Origin: Cytophagaceae bacterium
GTDB lineage: Bacteria > Bacteroidota > Bacteroidia > Cytophagales > Flexibacteraceae
Length of the DNA stretch: 7,041 nucleotides
Direction: 5' to 3'
Assembly: GCA_947464365.1 (NCBI GenBank)
Contig: CANHWS010000182.1
Location: 1-7,041 of the forward strand
The translations under genes were made by a program, and so were the position numbers. A model generated the notes under the pieces. It did not search any database, was not told the origin of the DNA, and saw nothing but the letters and a program-made list of their open reading frames with translations. Positions 1 to 5,780 of the stretch are shown here, one piece after another. Positions within the stretch are counted from its first letter, which is position 1. Every line of letters starts with the position of its first letter.

Positions 1-124
1 CAGTACTTCCACCATTTTTATTGCTCCCATTACCTAGACCAATCTTAGCCGCAATCACGGGGCTCAGTGCACCTACGGCGAAGGTCAAAACGAGGGCTAA
101 TAGCGGGAATAGCGAGGTCTTCAT
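1..124 (-). CDS. N-terminal part of a secreted protein (partial)
   Basis: The reading frame starts at the ATG at 124-122 and stays open for 41 codons to the left edge, so the C-terminal part is outside the window. The visible part is a typical Sec signal peptide: MKTS, a hydrophobic core of about 20 residues (LFPLLALVLTFAVGAL), and a likely cleavage site after VIAA at about residue 26. The start of the mature protein is rich in Gly, Asn and Ser (KIGLGNGSNKNGGST), as in a flexible linker. There is no Cys near the cleavage site, so it is probably not a lipoprotein; a periplasmic or secreted protein is more likely. The family cannot be recognised from 41 residues. It is too short in the window to be judged by length. 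A possible promoter lies at 205-235. Confidence 0.72.
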   Translation of the reverse strand, partial: MKTSLFPLLALVLTFAVGALSPVIAAKIGLGNGSNKNGGST

Positions 125-204
125 GGTTATGGTGATCTTGGTTTGGTGTGCTATGATGGCCAACAGGCTTCAAAGAGAAACCTAGGCGGCTATCAAGGAC
201 AGAA

Positions 205-235
205 TAAATCTAGGCAAAATCAGCCAAACAAACAA
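205..235 (-). promoter_or_regulatory. candidate promoter for the secreted-protein gene
   Basis: On the minus strand, TTG (235-233) is followed after 20 bases by TAGATTTA (212-205). This fits the Bacteroidota primary-sigma pattern (TTG near -33, TAnnTTTG near -7) except for the last base of the -7 element. It would give an untranslated leader of roughly 75 bases before the ATG at 124. It is a visual match only. No convincing terminator for the upstream ldhA gene was found in the 125-283 gap. Confidence 0.3.
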
Positions 236-283
236 GTGGTAATCAACAGTTTGGAAGAAAAACGACTAAGGTCAAACCCCAAA

Positions 284-1273
284 TTATAGCACCTGATTGG
301 TCAAAGGATAACAAGCCTGCCAATCCTGCACGTTCTGGATGGTGGTTTGGGCAATGTTGGTAAGTGCATTGCTGGTAAAGAAGGCCTGGTGCCCCGTGAT
401 CAGCACATTAGGGAAGGTAGATAGGCGCATAAACACGTCATCCTGTATCACTTGCTCTGATAGGTCACGGAAGAACAAATCGCCCTCCTCTTCATAAACA
501 TCCATCCCGAGGTAGCCGATTTGTTTATTCTTGAGCCCCTCGATCGCTGCCGCACCATCAATCAATGCACCACGGCTGGTATTGATGATCATCACCCCTG
601 GCTTGACGAGTTTGATGCTTTGAGCATTGATCAAGTGTTTGGTCTGCGGTGTCAATGGGCAATGCAGCGTGACAATGTCTGCCTGTGCCAAGAGGTCATC
701 AAGCGGGACAAAAGTGACACCTACTGCCTTGGCCTCTTCGCTTTCCAGCATATCATAGCCCAGTAGTTTGCAGCCAAAACCAGCCAAAATCTGGGCCGTA
801 ATGATACCAATCTTACCAAGCCCGATCAACCCAACTGTTTTGCCATGCATATCAAAACCTAGCAAGCCATCAAGCGCAAAGTTGGATTCTCGGACCCTGT
901 TATAGGCTTTATGCGTATGCCGATTGAGGGTCAGCATCAGGGCGATGGTATGCTCGGCCACGGCGTACGGCGAATAGGCTGGCACCCGCACCACCGTGAT
1001 GCCTAACTCCTTGGCCTTAGGCAGATCTACTTGATTGTAGCCAGCACAGCGTAGGGCCAAGAGTTTGATATCTAGCTCCCGTAATGCCTTGAGGGCCGCC
1101 GCATCCGCATGATCGTTCACGAAGATGCAGGCGATTTCGCAGTCTTGGGCCAAGATGGCGGTTTCGACGCTAAGCCCAGCCTTGATGTACTTGATCTTCA
1201 GGTTAGTATTCTGGGTGGAGAGATCAAAAAAGGGCTTTTCGTACGTTTGGGCACTGAAAAATGCGATAGTCAT
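284..1273 (-). CDS. ldhA: D-lactate dehydrogenase (2-hydroxyacid dehydrogenase family)
   Basis: This 329-residue cytosolic enzyme is predicted to reduce pyruvate to D-lactate with NADH, the fermentative route for recycling NAD+. The length matches E. coli LdhA (329 residues). The Rossmann nucleotide-binding motif GLGKIG is at 151-156, followed by GYD with Asp174, which usually selects NAD(H) over NADP(H). The catalytic set of the family is present: Arg234 in NTSRG, an acidic residue in the DVYEEE stretch (Glu263 by a one-residue offset from the E. coli enzyme) and His295 in TGHQAF. The segments around MDVYEEE...DLFF and VIQDDVF...LS are characteristic of the LdhA branch rather than glycerate or phosphoglycerate dehydrogenases. 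The ATG at 1273-1271 is chosen because MTIAFFS is the usual N-terminus; no Shine-Dalgarno is visible. It begins 26 bp after the barrel gene, so it is probably the second gene of that transcript. Confidence 0.93.
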   Translation of the reverse strand: MTIAFFSAQTYEKPFFDLSTQNTNLKIKYIKAGLSVETAILAQDCEIACIFVNDHADAAALKALRELDIKLLALRCAGYNQVDLPKAKELGITVVRVPAYSPYAVAEHTIALMLTLNRHTHKAYNRVRESNFALDGLLGFDMHGKTVGLIGLGKIGIITAQILAGFGCKLLGYDMLESEEAKAVGVTFVPLDDLLAQADIVTLHCPLTPQTKHLINAQSIKLVKPGVMIINTSRGALIDGAAAIEGLKNKQIGYLGMDVYEEEGDLFFRDLSEQVIQDDVFMRLSTFPNVLITGHQAFFTSNALTNIAQTTIQNVQDWQACYPLTNQVL

Positions 1274-1299
1274 GGAGCGTGGAGTCTGAAAAAGAGATA

Positions 1300-2979
1300 C
1301 TAAAAGTAATAGCCAAAAGTGGTCTGCAAGTTCCAGAGATGCTGGGTGATGTCGGCATGCTGGGTGTAGGTATGGGCCGTGTAACGCTGCTGATTGCGGT
1401 TGTAGGTCAAGGCAAGGTCCATAAAAAAGTCACTATCACGATAGCCCCCGCCGACACTGTAATACTGGGTACCCTTGCTGAAGAAATAGCCCAGTTCGAT
1501 CTTGTCACTAATTGGGTTACCATATTGGCCAAAGCCAAGGCGACCCCGCCAGTTCTCGTACCTCAGCTCAGCACCTAAGCGCACATTGACTACCTTATTG
1601 TAGACGTTTCTGATTTCTCGGTCATCTCCGACAGCATTAAAGTCAGGGCTGCTAATGCTGGCTGTGGCATAGTCAATGTAGTCCACATCGGCAGAGATGA
1701 TACCAAACTTACGGTTGACGTAGGCTAGGCCCGAGCTAAACTTCCAGGGGGTGGTGACTAGGTAATAAACATCAGGCACCTCAATCGGCCCGCGGAACGG
1801 ATTGGTTGGAAGGCGCTGCGTGTTCTGGATACCGTTACGGGTTATGGTCTGGGTAACATTACGGTAGTTGGCCGATAGTTTGGTTTCGTAGCCTTGATAT
1901 AGGCCATATACCGAAGGCAGCTGGACAGAGGCCCCAAACCGCAGCGACTTGGTCAGCAAGGCTTGGACGCCAACCCGCAAATTGAATGACGCCCCTCTGG
2001 TCGAGACTTGATCCTCGAGGGTATAGCTAGAACCTAAATAGGTAGAGTCGTTTTTGATGGGATTTGCACCGTCATAATAGATCTTGTCAAACGTCTCGGA
2101 GTAGTTCCTGGCCTCCGTATAGTTGTAGAGGCCCATACCCGCTGATAGGCCAAACGTAATACGATCTAATAAATTGACCCCACCACCGATGTCAATACTC
2201 ATACGGCTACCGCTTGTATTGATGGTCATCTTTTGGGCATAGTCCGCTGGGGGCAGAAATGTTGTGAATATGCCGCCAGTTGTTGAGGTGTCGATCATGT
2301 AAACACTATAAGCACTCCTTACCTGTTGTTGGTCAGGGAAAAGTTGAGCTGCTCCTAGGATATTACTGCCAATACCATTAAGCCTTGCTAATTCGAGGTA
2401 GTTATGTACCAATCCGTTAGCTACTGCAGAAAGGTTACCTAATGCATCGGTGCTGACACCACTGCTCGTCCCAGCCCACGATACCGAGGTCTGAAAATCA
2501 GCTTGCCGATTGATTCCGATCGCAAAAGCGCCCCCCCTTAACACCTTGGCACTATTGCTCGGTGGGTGGCTAGCAAACACAAAACCCACATTGCTAAAGT
2601 TCAGATTTGCCTTGGAGTCATCGACCGACTGACCTAAGTACTTTCCATTGGCAGCGTTGTTCGTAACGGCCGGGGCAGCAACCAACTCACCATGCTGATA
2701 CCAACCGATGCCAGCAGGGTTAGTGGCCAAGTTGCTGAGGTCAGCGCCGATAGCTTGGCTGGCACCTCCCATACCCTGGATGCGGGCAGTACCGATGGGC
2801 CTGTCCATCGTCAGGCGGCTCACATCCTGAAAGTACCCAAACTGGGCCCTAGCCACCTGAGGCATAACCCCTAGGCTGACCAAGAGGGCTAAAGACAATA
2901 CAAAACGAAACGACCCAACAAGTCTGGCATCGCCAAACCTAGGGGTCAAGACAAGATCAGAGGGTGCAGCCAAAGCCAT
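1300..2979 (-). CDS. OmpP1/FadL/TodX-family outer-membrane beta-barrel protein
   Basis: This 559-residue protein is predicted to sit in the outer membrane as a beta-barrel, by family likeness a transporter of small hydrophobic compounds; its substrate is unknown. A signal peptide with a hydrophobic core (FVLSLALLVSLGV) ends at ARA, with mature Gln46. The family signature follows: GTARIQGMGG at 63-72 and LATNPAGIGWY at about 84-94, where NPAG marks this family. The rest alternates polar and hydrophobic residues and is rich in aromatic and Gly residues, as in barrel strands. It ends in GYYF, with the C-terminal aromatic residue typical of barrel proteins. Two starts are possible: TTG at 3000 (566 residues) or ATG at 2979 (559). 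I prefer the ATG because it gives a shorter, more normal signal peptide. ldhA follows after 26 bp. Homologues are often annotated only as hypothetical or hemin receptor; I see no heme-binding evidence. Confidence 0.85.
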   Translation of the reverse strand: MALAAPSDLVLTPRFGDARLVGSFRFVLSLALLVSLGVMPQVARAQFGYFQDVSRLTMDRPIGTARIQGMGGASQAIGADLSNLATNPAGIGWYQHGELVAAPAVTNNAANGKYLGQSVDDSKANLNFSNVGFVFASHPPSNSAKVLRGGAFAIGINRQADFQTSVSWAGTSSGVSTDALGNLSAVANGLVHNYLELARLNGIGSNILGAAQLFPDQQQVRSAYSVYMIDTSTTGGIFTTFLPPADYAQKMTINTSGSRMSIDIGGGVNLLDRITFGLSAGMGLYNYTEARNYSETFDKIYYDGANPIKNDSTYLGSSYTLEDQVSTRGASFNLRVGVQALLTKSLRFGASVQLPSVYGLYQGYETKLSANYRNVTQTITRNGIQNTQRLPTNPFRGPIEVPDVYYLVTTPWKFSSGLAYVNRKFGIISADVDYIDYATASISSPDFNAVGDDREIRNVYNKVVNVRLGAELRYENWRGRLGFGQYGNPISDKIELGYFFSKGTQYYSVGGGYRDSDFFMDLALTYNRNQQRYTAHTYTQHADITQHLWNLQTTFGYYF

Positions 2980-3028
2980 AGTTGCGGTTGAGGTAGTCAA
3001 TATCGTAGTGTCAGGCAGCGTTATTAGG

Positions 3029-3036
3029 CAAAGATA
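3029..3036 (-). promoter_or_regulatory. -7 promoter element for the barrel gene and ldhA
   Basis: The minus strand reads TATCTTTG, a perfect match to the Bacteroidota -7 consensus TAnnTTTG. Transcription would start near 3022-3026, leaving a leader of about 45 bases before the ATG at 2979 (about 24 before the alternative TTG at 3000). The expected -33 position (3058-3056) reads ATG instead of TTG, so the upstream element is weak. Location just upstream of the operon supports the call. Confidence 0.5.
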
Positions 3037-3127
3037 CCTCCCGACTGCCGTACATCATGTGCCACAAGCAAGAGGTCGATACACAAATAAGGTGCCCAAC
3101 TAGGGTCAAAAGCAAGTCCTGAGATTT

Positions 3128-3151
3128 TTTTGATCAGGTCGATCGTCAAAA
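3128..3151. repeat. short inverted repeat between divergent genes
   Basis: TTTTGA (3128-3133) and TCAAAA (3146-3151) are inverted around a 12-base spacer, and two GATC copies (3132-3135, 3141-3144) lie inside, so an alternative stem is possible. It lies in the gap between the divergently transcribed barrel and lipoprotein genes, where an operator could sit, but AT-rich short repeats of this kind also arise by chance. Confidence 0.25.
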
Positions 3152-3156
3152 GGCAT

Positions 3157-3169
3157 TACTTTTACTTTG
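3157..3169 (+). promoter_or_regulatory. weak promoter-like stretch before the lipoprotein gene
   Basis: Two overlapping near-matches to TAnnTTTG occur: TACTTTTA (3157-3164) and TTACTTTG (3162-3169). Each differs from the consensus at one fixed position. A TTG at 3130-3132 lies upstream, but the spacing (24 or 29 bases) is longer than the usual 19-21. The position, about 60-70 bases before the ATG at 3231, is reasonable. Confidence 0.25.
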
Positions 3170-3230
3170 GTTTCGCAGCCCAATTATCCAGCAAAAGGCG
3201 TCCCCAGTGCCCTTCAAACAGTCAAACACC

Positions 3231-3905
3231 ATGGCCAACCAAACACCGACAAAGTCAGCACAAAGCACTTTTTTCTTGGACTACTTAACAAGAAAACGCT
3301 ACAATTTGATGGCGCTTGGTCTGGTACTGATCGGTGCCGGAATGCTTTGGAGTTGCAACAAAAAGGATGACAGCCCAGCACCAACCTTCGAACCCGAGGT
3401 AAAGGTTCCTGCTCGGACTGGTGGCTTTCTTGGCCTCAAGATCAATGGTGCGATGCGCAACGGCACACCCCTAAATGAGTCAATTAACCTAACCCAATAC
3501 TTCACTAACGACGATGTCAACATATCGGTTGACAGCAGCGTAAGCCCAGCCGTTCGGGTAGTCTATATCTACCGCACCGATACTGTCAGCGGCAGCAAGA
3601 TGATTTTGCGTTTTGGCGTCCGCCATTGGTCAGACACCGGCACGGTGGCTCGCAATAAAAGTGCTAACATCCAGTACTACTTCCCTAATCGGGAGAACGC
3701 CTCTAAACTTTTTGAAGGCTCCGTACCGAACAGCAATCTGGCAGATGCGATCATGCGAGTAAACCGCATCTATTTCCAAGAAAACGGTGGCCGCCTACTC
3801 CGAGTCCGTGGGGAGTACCTGATGTCACCCATCAGTAACTCAGCAGCTGGCACCTTGGTTAATGGTTCGTTTGATATACCGTTGGATACGTTGGTTGCGT
3901 GGTAG
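3231..3905 (+). CDS. lipoprotein of unknown function, probably surface-exposed
   Basis: This 224-residue protein carries a lipoprotein signal: a charged stretch (LTRKRYN), a hydrophobic core (LMALGLVLIGAGML) and LWSC with the lipidated Cys at 42. Trp at the -2 position of the lipobox is unusual. After the Cys comes NKKDDS, a Lys followed by two acidic residues, resembling the export signal that sends lipoproteins to the cell surface in Bacteroidota; surface location is my inference. The mature part of about 183 residues has beta-rich character (for example VRVVYIYRTD, MILRFGVRHW) and ends NGSFDIPLDTLVAW. I recognise no family. The ATG at 3231 keeps the RKR charge before the core; an in-frame GTG at 3207 gives 232 residues, and the ATG at 3309 would leave no positive charge. 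It is divergent from the barrel gene. No terminator is evident after it. Confidence 0.75.
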   Translation: MANQTPTKSAQSTFFLDYLTRKRYNLMALGLVLIGAGMLWSCNKKDDSPAPTFEPEVKVPARTGGFLGLKINGAMRNGTPLNESINLTQYFTNDDVNISVDSSVSPAVRVVYIYRTDTVSGSKMILRFGVRHWSDTGTVARNKSANIQYYFPNRENASKLFEGSVPNSNLADAIMRVNRIYFQENGGRLLRVRGEYLMSPISNSAAGTLVNGSFDIPLDTLVAW

Positions 3906-4070
3906 TTAGACTGCGGCCCAATCCATCTCAGTGGCTGTAGAGCGCAAAAGACTGATATGTTCCATTTGCAACTTAACCCGTGCATTTGAATAGGCATTGG
4001 GAAGGATAAAGTTGGTACCGACAGTAGTTGAAAAAACGAAGATGACTATGAGTTTGGATTCTGTAAAAAA
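3906..4070 (-). pseudogene. start-less open stretch, possible C-terminal gene fragment
   Basis: The frame is open for 54 codons from just after a TGA at 4073-4071 to a TAA at 3908-3906, which touches the stop codon of the convergent lipoprotein gene (3903-3905). There is no ATG until Met36, so it is not a complete gene as it stands. The translation has the look of real protein (for example FILPNAYSNARVKLQ and EHISLLRSTATEMDWAAV), with a hydrophobic strand followed by a probable helix. It is in a different frame from the ATPase-like ORF at 4124-4264. It may be the distal part of the same decayed gene, but I do not recognise it and a chance open frame is possible. Confidence 0.3.
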
Positions 4071-4123
4071 TCAATCAACTCCATACACATTGAGTAAAGG
4101 CTAAATAAAAGGCAACTAATATC

Positions 4124-4264
4124 TCAACAAATCGTCGCCCCAAAATGCAGCCACTTAGCCACCATGCTTTCGCCACTACCCTGCTCACCTACAAAAACGG
4201 TGACTTTCTTGACCTCAAGGTCTAGCTCGGTAATAGAGCCAAAATTACGGAGCGTGAGGTGCAT
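4124..4264 (-). pseudogene. truncated AAA/SMC-like P-loop ATPase remnant
   Basis: The 46-codon ORF runs from ATG 4264-4262 to TGA 4126-4124. Its translation matches the N-terminus of the RecF/SMC-like group of stand-alone AAA ATPases: MHLTLRNFGSITELDLEV corresponds to the usual strand-turn-strand (in many homologues, xIKNFGPIKxAxIxI), then VTVFVGEQGSGESMVAKWL corresponds to strand plus Walker A. Intact members read GxxGSGKS; here residues 26-33 are GEQGSGES, so the phosphate-binding Lys is replaced by Glu32. Family proteins are several hundred residues long with Walker B and signature motifs, all missing here. Loss of the Lys together with the early stop suggests a decayed gene. A promoter-like sequence lies just upstream. 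A functional micro-protein is possible but less likely. Confidence 0.6.
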
Positions 4265-4305
4265 AGATATGTTAGGCAGGATTTGACCTGACTAGTTTAT
4301 ATCTC

Positions 4306-4337
4306 TAAAGATACCCAAAAATCATCAAGACCGCAAA
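4306..4337 (-). promoter_or_regulatory. candidate promoter for the ATPase remnant
   Basis: On the minus strand TTTG (4337-4334) is followed, after 20 bases, by TATCTTTA (4313-4306). This agrees with the Bacteroidota pattern at both elements, with one mismatch in the last base of the -7 box. A start near 4300 would leave a leader of about 36 bases before the ATG at 4264. It lies just after the nuoN stop codon, so the remnant once had, and may still have, its own transcription. Confidence 0.42.
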
Positions 4338-4341
4338 GGTC
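4329..4341 (-). terminator. weak hairpin after nuoN
   Basis: GACC and GGTC form a 4-bp stem around a 5-base loop, 15 bases after the nuoN stop; on the minus strand a T-rich stretch (TTGATGATTTTT) follows. The stem is short and the T-run is displaced, so this would be a poor intrinsic terminator. It also overlaps the -33 element of the candidate promoter. Confidence 0.2.
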
Positions 4342-4355
4342 AGTGCACTCCCCAA

Positions 4356-5741
4356 CTACAACGCCCCAGCCACCAGACTAGGCACAACACCTAGCAAGAT
4401 GGTCAACACGGTTGTCGCAATTAGGACAACACGGAAACGTGGGCTTAGTGTCACGGCAACGCCATTGCCTTCGCGCATATACATCGCGATCACGACACGG
4501 AGGTAGTAATATACACCCACCGCACTCATCAGGACGGCGGCAACAACCAAGGCAACATGTCCTTGCTCAAGGGCGGACATAAAGACAAATAGTTTACCCA
4601 TAAAACCTGCCGTTAGCGGAATGCCCGCCAATGACAACATCGAAACGGTCAGGGCAAAGGACAAGAACGGATTAGTTTTGGCAAGGCCATAAAAGGCCGC
4701 AAAGTCTGCTGAGCCCTTAGTGTCAGCTACACGCATTAAGGCAGCAAAAGCCGTGATGGTGGCGATGGAGTAAGCTAGGCTGTAGAAGAAAATCGCTTCT
4801 GGAGTTTTGTCGCTGAAGGAGGCCACTGCAATCAGCATATAGCCAGCATGCGACACACCAGAGTAAGCCATCATCCGTTTGAACGACTGCTGTGCAGTAG
4901 CGGTCAGGTTACCGATGAACAAGGTCAGGACAGCACAGATGGCTAACATCAGGAACCAATAGTCATAGACACCGACGAAGCTCACAGAAAGGATTTTGTA
5001 CAAGGCGGCAAAACCAGCAGTCTTGACGATGGTGCTCATGTAGGCCGTGAAGAAGTTAGGCGCACCAGTATAGACATCCGCAGTCCACCAATGGAAAGGG
5101 GCAACTGAGAGCTTGAACAACATCCCGACCAACATCATGAACAAGCCGATATAGAGCATCGGACTGAGGTTGTCATGGTTGTCCTGCACATAAAGGGCGA
5201 TGTCAGTCAGGCTAAAGCTACCAGCAGCACCATAGAGCATTGCAACGCCATAGAGCAATACGCCCGTAGCAAAAGCACCCATCAGGAAGTACTTGAGAGC
5301 AGCCTCGTTGGCCAGCAAGTTGCGTTTGTCACTACCAGTCAGGACATAAAGGCTAATGGATAGGATCTCCAGACCCAAGAACAACATGATCAGGTTGTCG
5401 AACGTCACCATCATGATGGCACCGACCATGCTAAATAGCAAAATGGCATAGTACTCAGCCGGTTGGGCCTTGGGGTCAACTAAAAACCGTTCAGATATCG
5501 GCAAGAGCAAGATGCCAGTAACCAGCAAAACTGCCGTGAACAAGATCGAAAGATTGTCGAACGACATCATGCCAGCAGCTACGGCTGGGGTGATTTCGGG
5601 GTGTTGCCACTCGTATAGTGCGAGCCCAAAGGTGGCCAACAGCGACAACATCGCTGCCAGCATCAGTGCACTTTTGTTGTTGCTGAAACCCAGGAACAAC
5701 ACGATGATTCCGAAAACTGAGAGAGCGCTAATTGCTAGCAT
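4356..5741 (-). CDS. nuoN: NADH-quinone oxidoreductase subunit N
   Basis: NuoN is one of three antiporter-like subunits in the membrane arm of respiratory complex I; it takes part in pumping protons as electrons pass from NADH to quinone. The 461-residue protein is hydrophobic throughout, consistent with about 14 membrane helices. The proton-antiporter core runs from about 110 to 400. Its hallmark LFKLSVAPFHWWTADVY is at 208-224. The charged residues expected inside the membrane are present: Glu125 (LGLEILS), Lys210, Lys240 (TIVKTAGF) and Lys383 (GFMGKLF), corresponding to E133, K217, K247 and K395 of the E. coli subunit. Length is slightly below the E. coli protein (485). It starts at ATG 5741-5739, 39 bp after nuoM, with no clear Shine-Dalgarno. 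As in most nuo operons it is the last gene. Confidence 0.96.
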   Translation of the reverse strand: MLAISALSVFGIIVLFLGFSNNKSALMLAAMLSLLATFGLALYEWQHPEITPAVAAGMMSFDNLSILFTAVLLVTGILLLPISERFLVDPKAQPAEYYAILLFSMVGAIMMVTFDNLIMLFLGLEILSISLYVLTGSDKRNLLANEAALKYFLMGAFATGVLLYGVAMLYGAAGSFSLTDIALYVQDNHDNLSPMLYIGLFMMLVGMLFKLSVAPFHWWTADVYTGAPNFFTAYMSTIVKTAGFAALYKILSVSFVGVYDYWFLMLAICAVLTLFIGNLTATAQQSFKRMMAYSGVSHAGYMLIAVASFSDKTPEAIFFYSLAYSIATITAFAALMRVADTKGSADFAAFYGLAKTNPFLSFALTVSMLSLAGIPLTAGFMGKLFVFMSALEQGHVALVVAAVLMSAVGVYYYLRVVIAMYMREGNGVAVTLSPRFRVVLIATTVLTILLGVVPSLVAGAL

Positions 5742-5780
5742 AACAGGTATGTTGGGTGGTTGGTAGGGATGGGCACGGGC

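Noticed and set aside
1279..1578. 99-codon plus-strand ORF
   Set aside because: It lies antisense inside the 3' part of the barrel gene, whose frame has strong family features; the translation has no recognisable motif.
3770..3997. 75-codon minus-strand ORF starting MPIQMHGL
   Set aside because: Overlaps the end of the lipoprotein gene antisense, is rich in Cys, Trp and Arg without pattern, and conflicts with the more protein-like frame ending at 3906.
4010..4021. near-palindrome GTTGGTACCGAC as a terminator or operator
   Set aside because: It has no loop of its own and no following T-run close by, and it falls within the protein-like minus-strand frame; probably chance.
4042..4104. 20-codon plus-strand ORF (MTMSLDSVKN...)
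   Set aside because: Very short, with no promoter match or ribosome binding site and no known family.
5470..5766. 98-codon plus-strand ORF
   Set aside because: Antisense to the 5' part of nuoN, a certain gene; no signal of its own.
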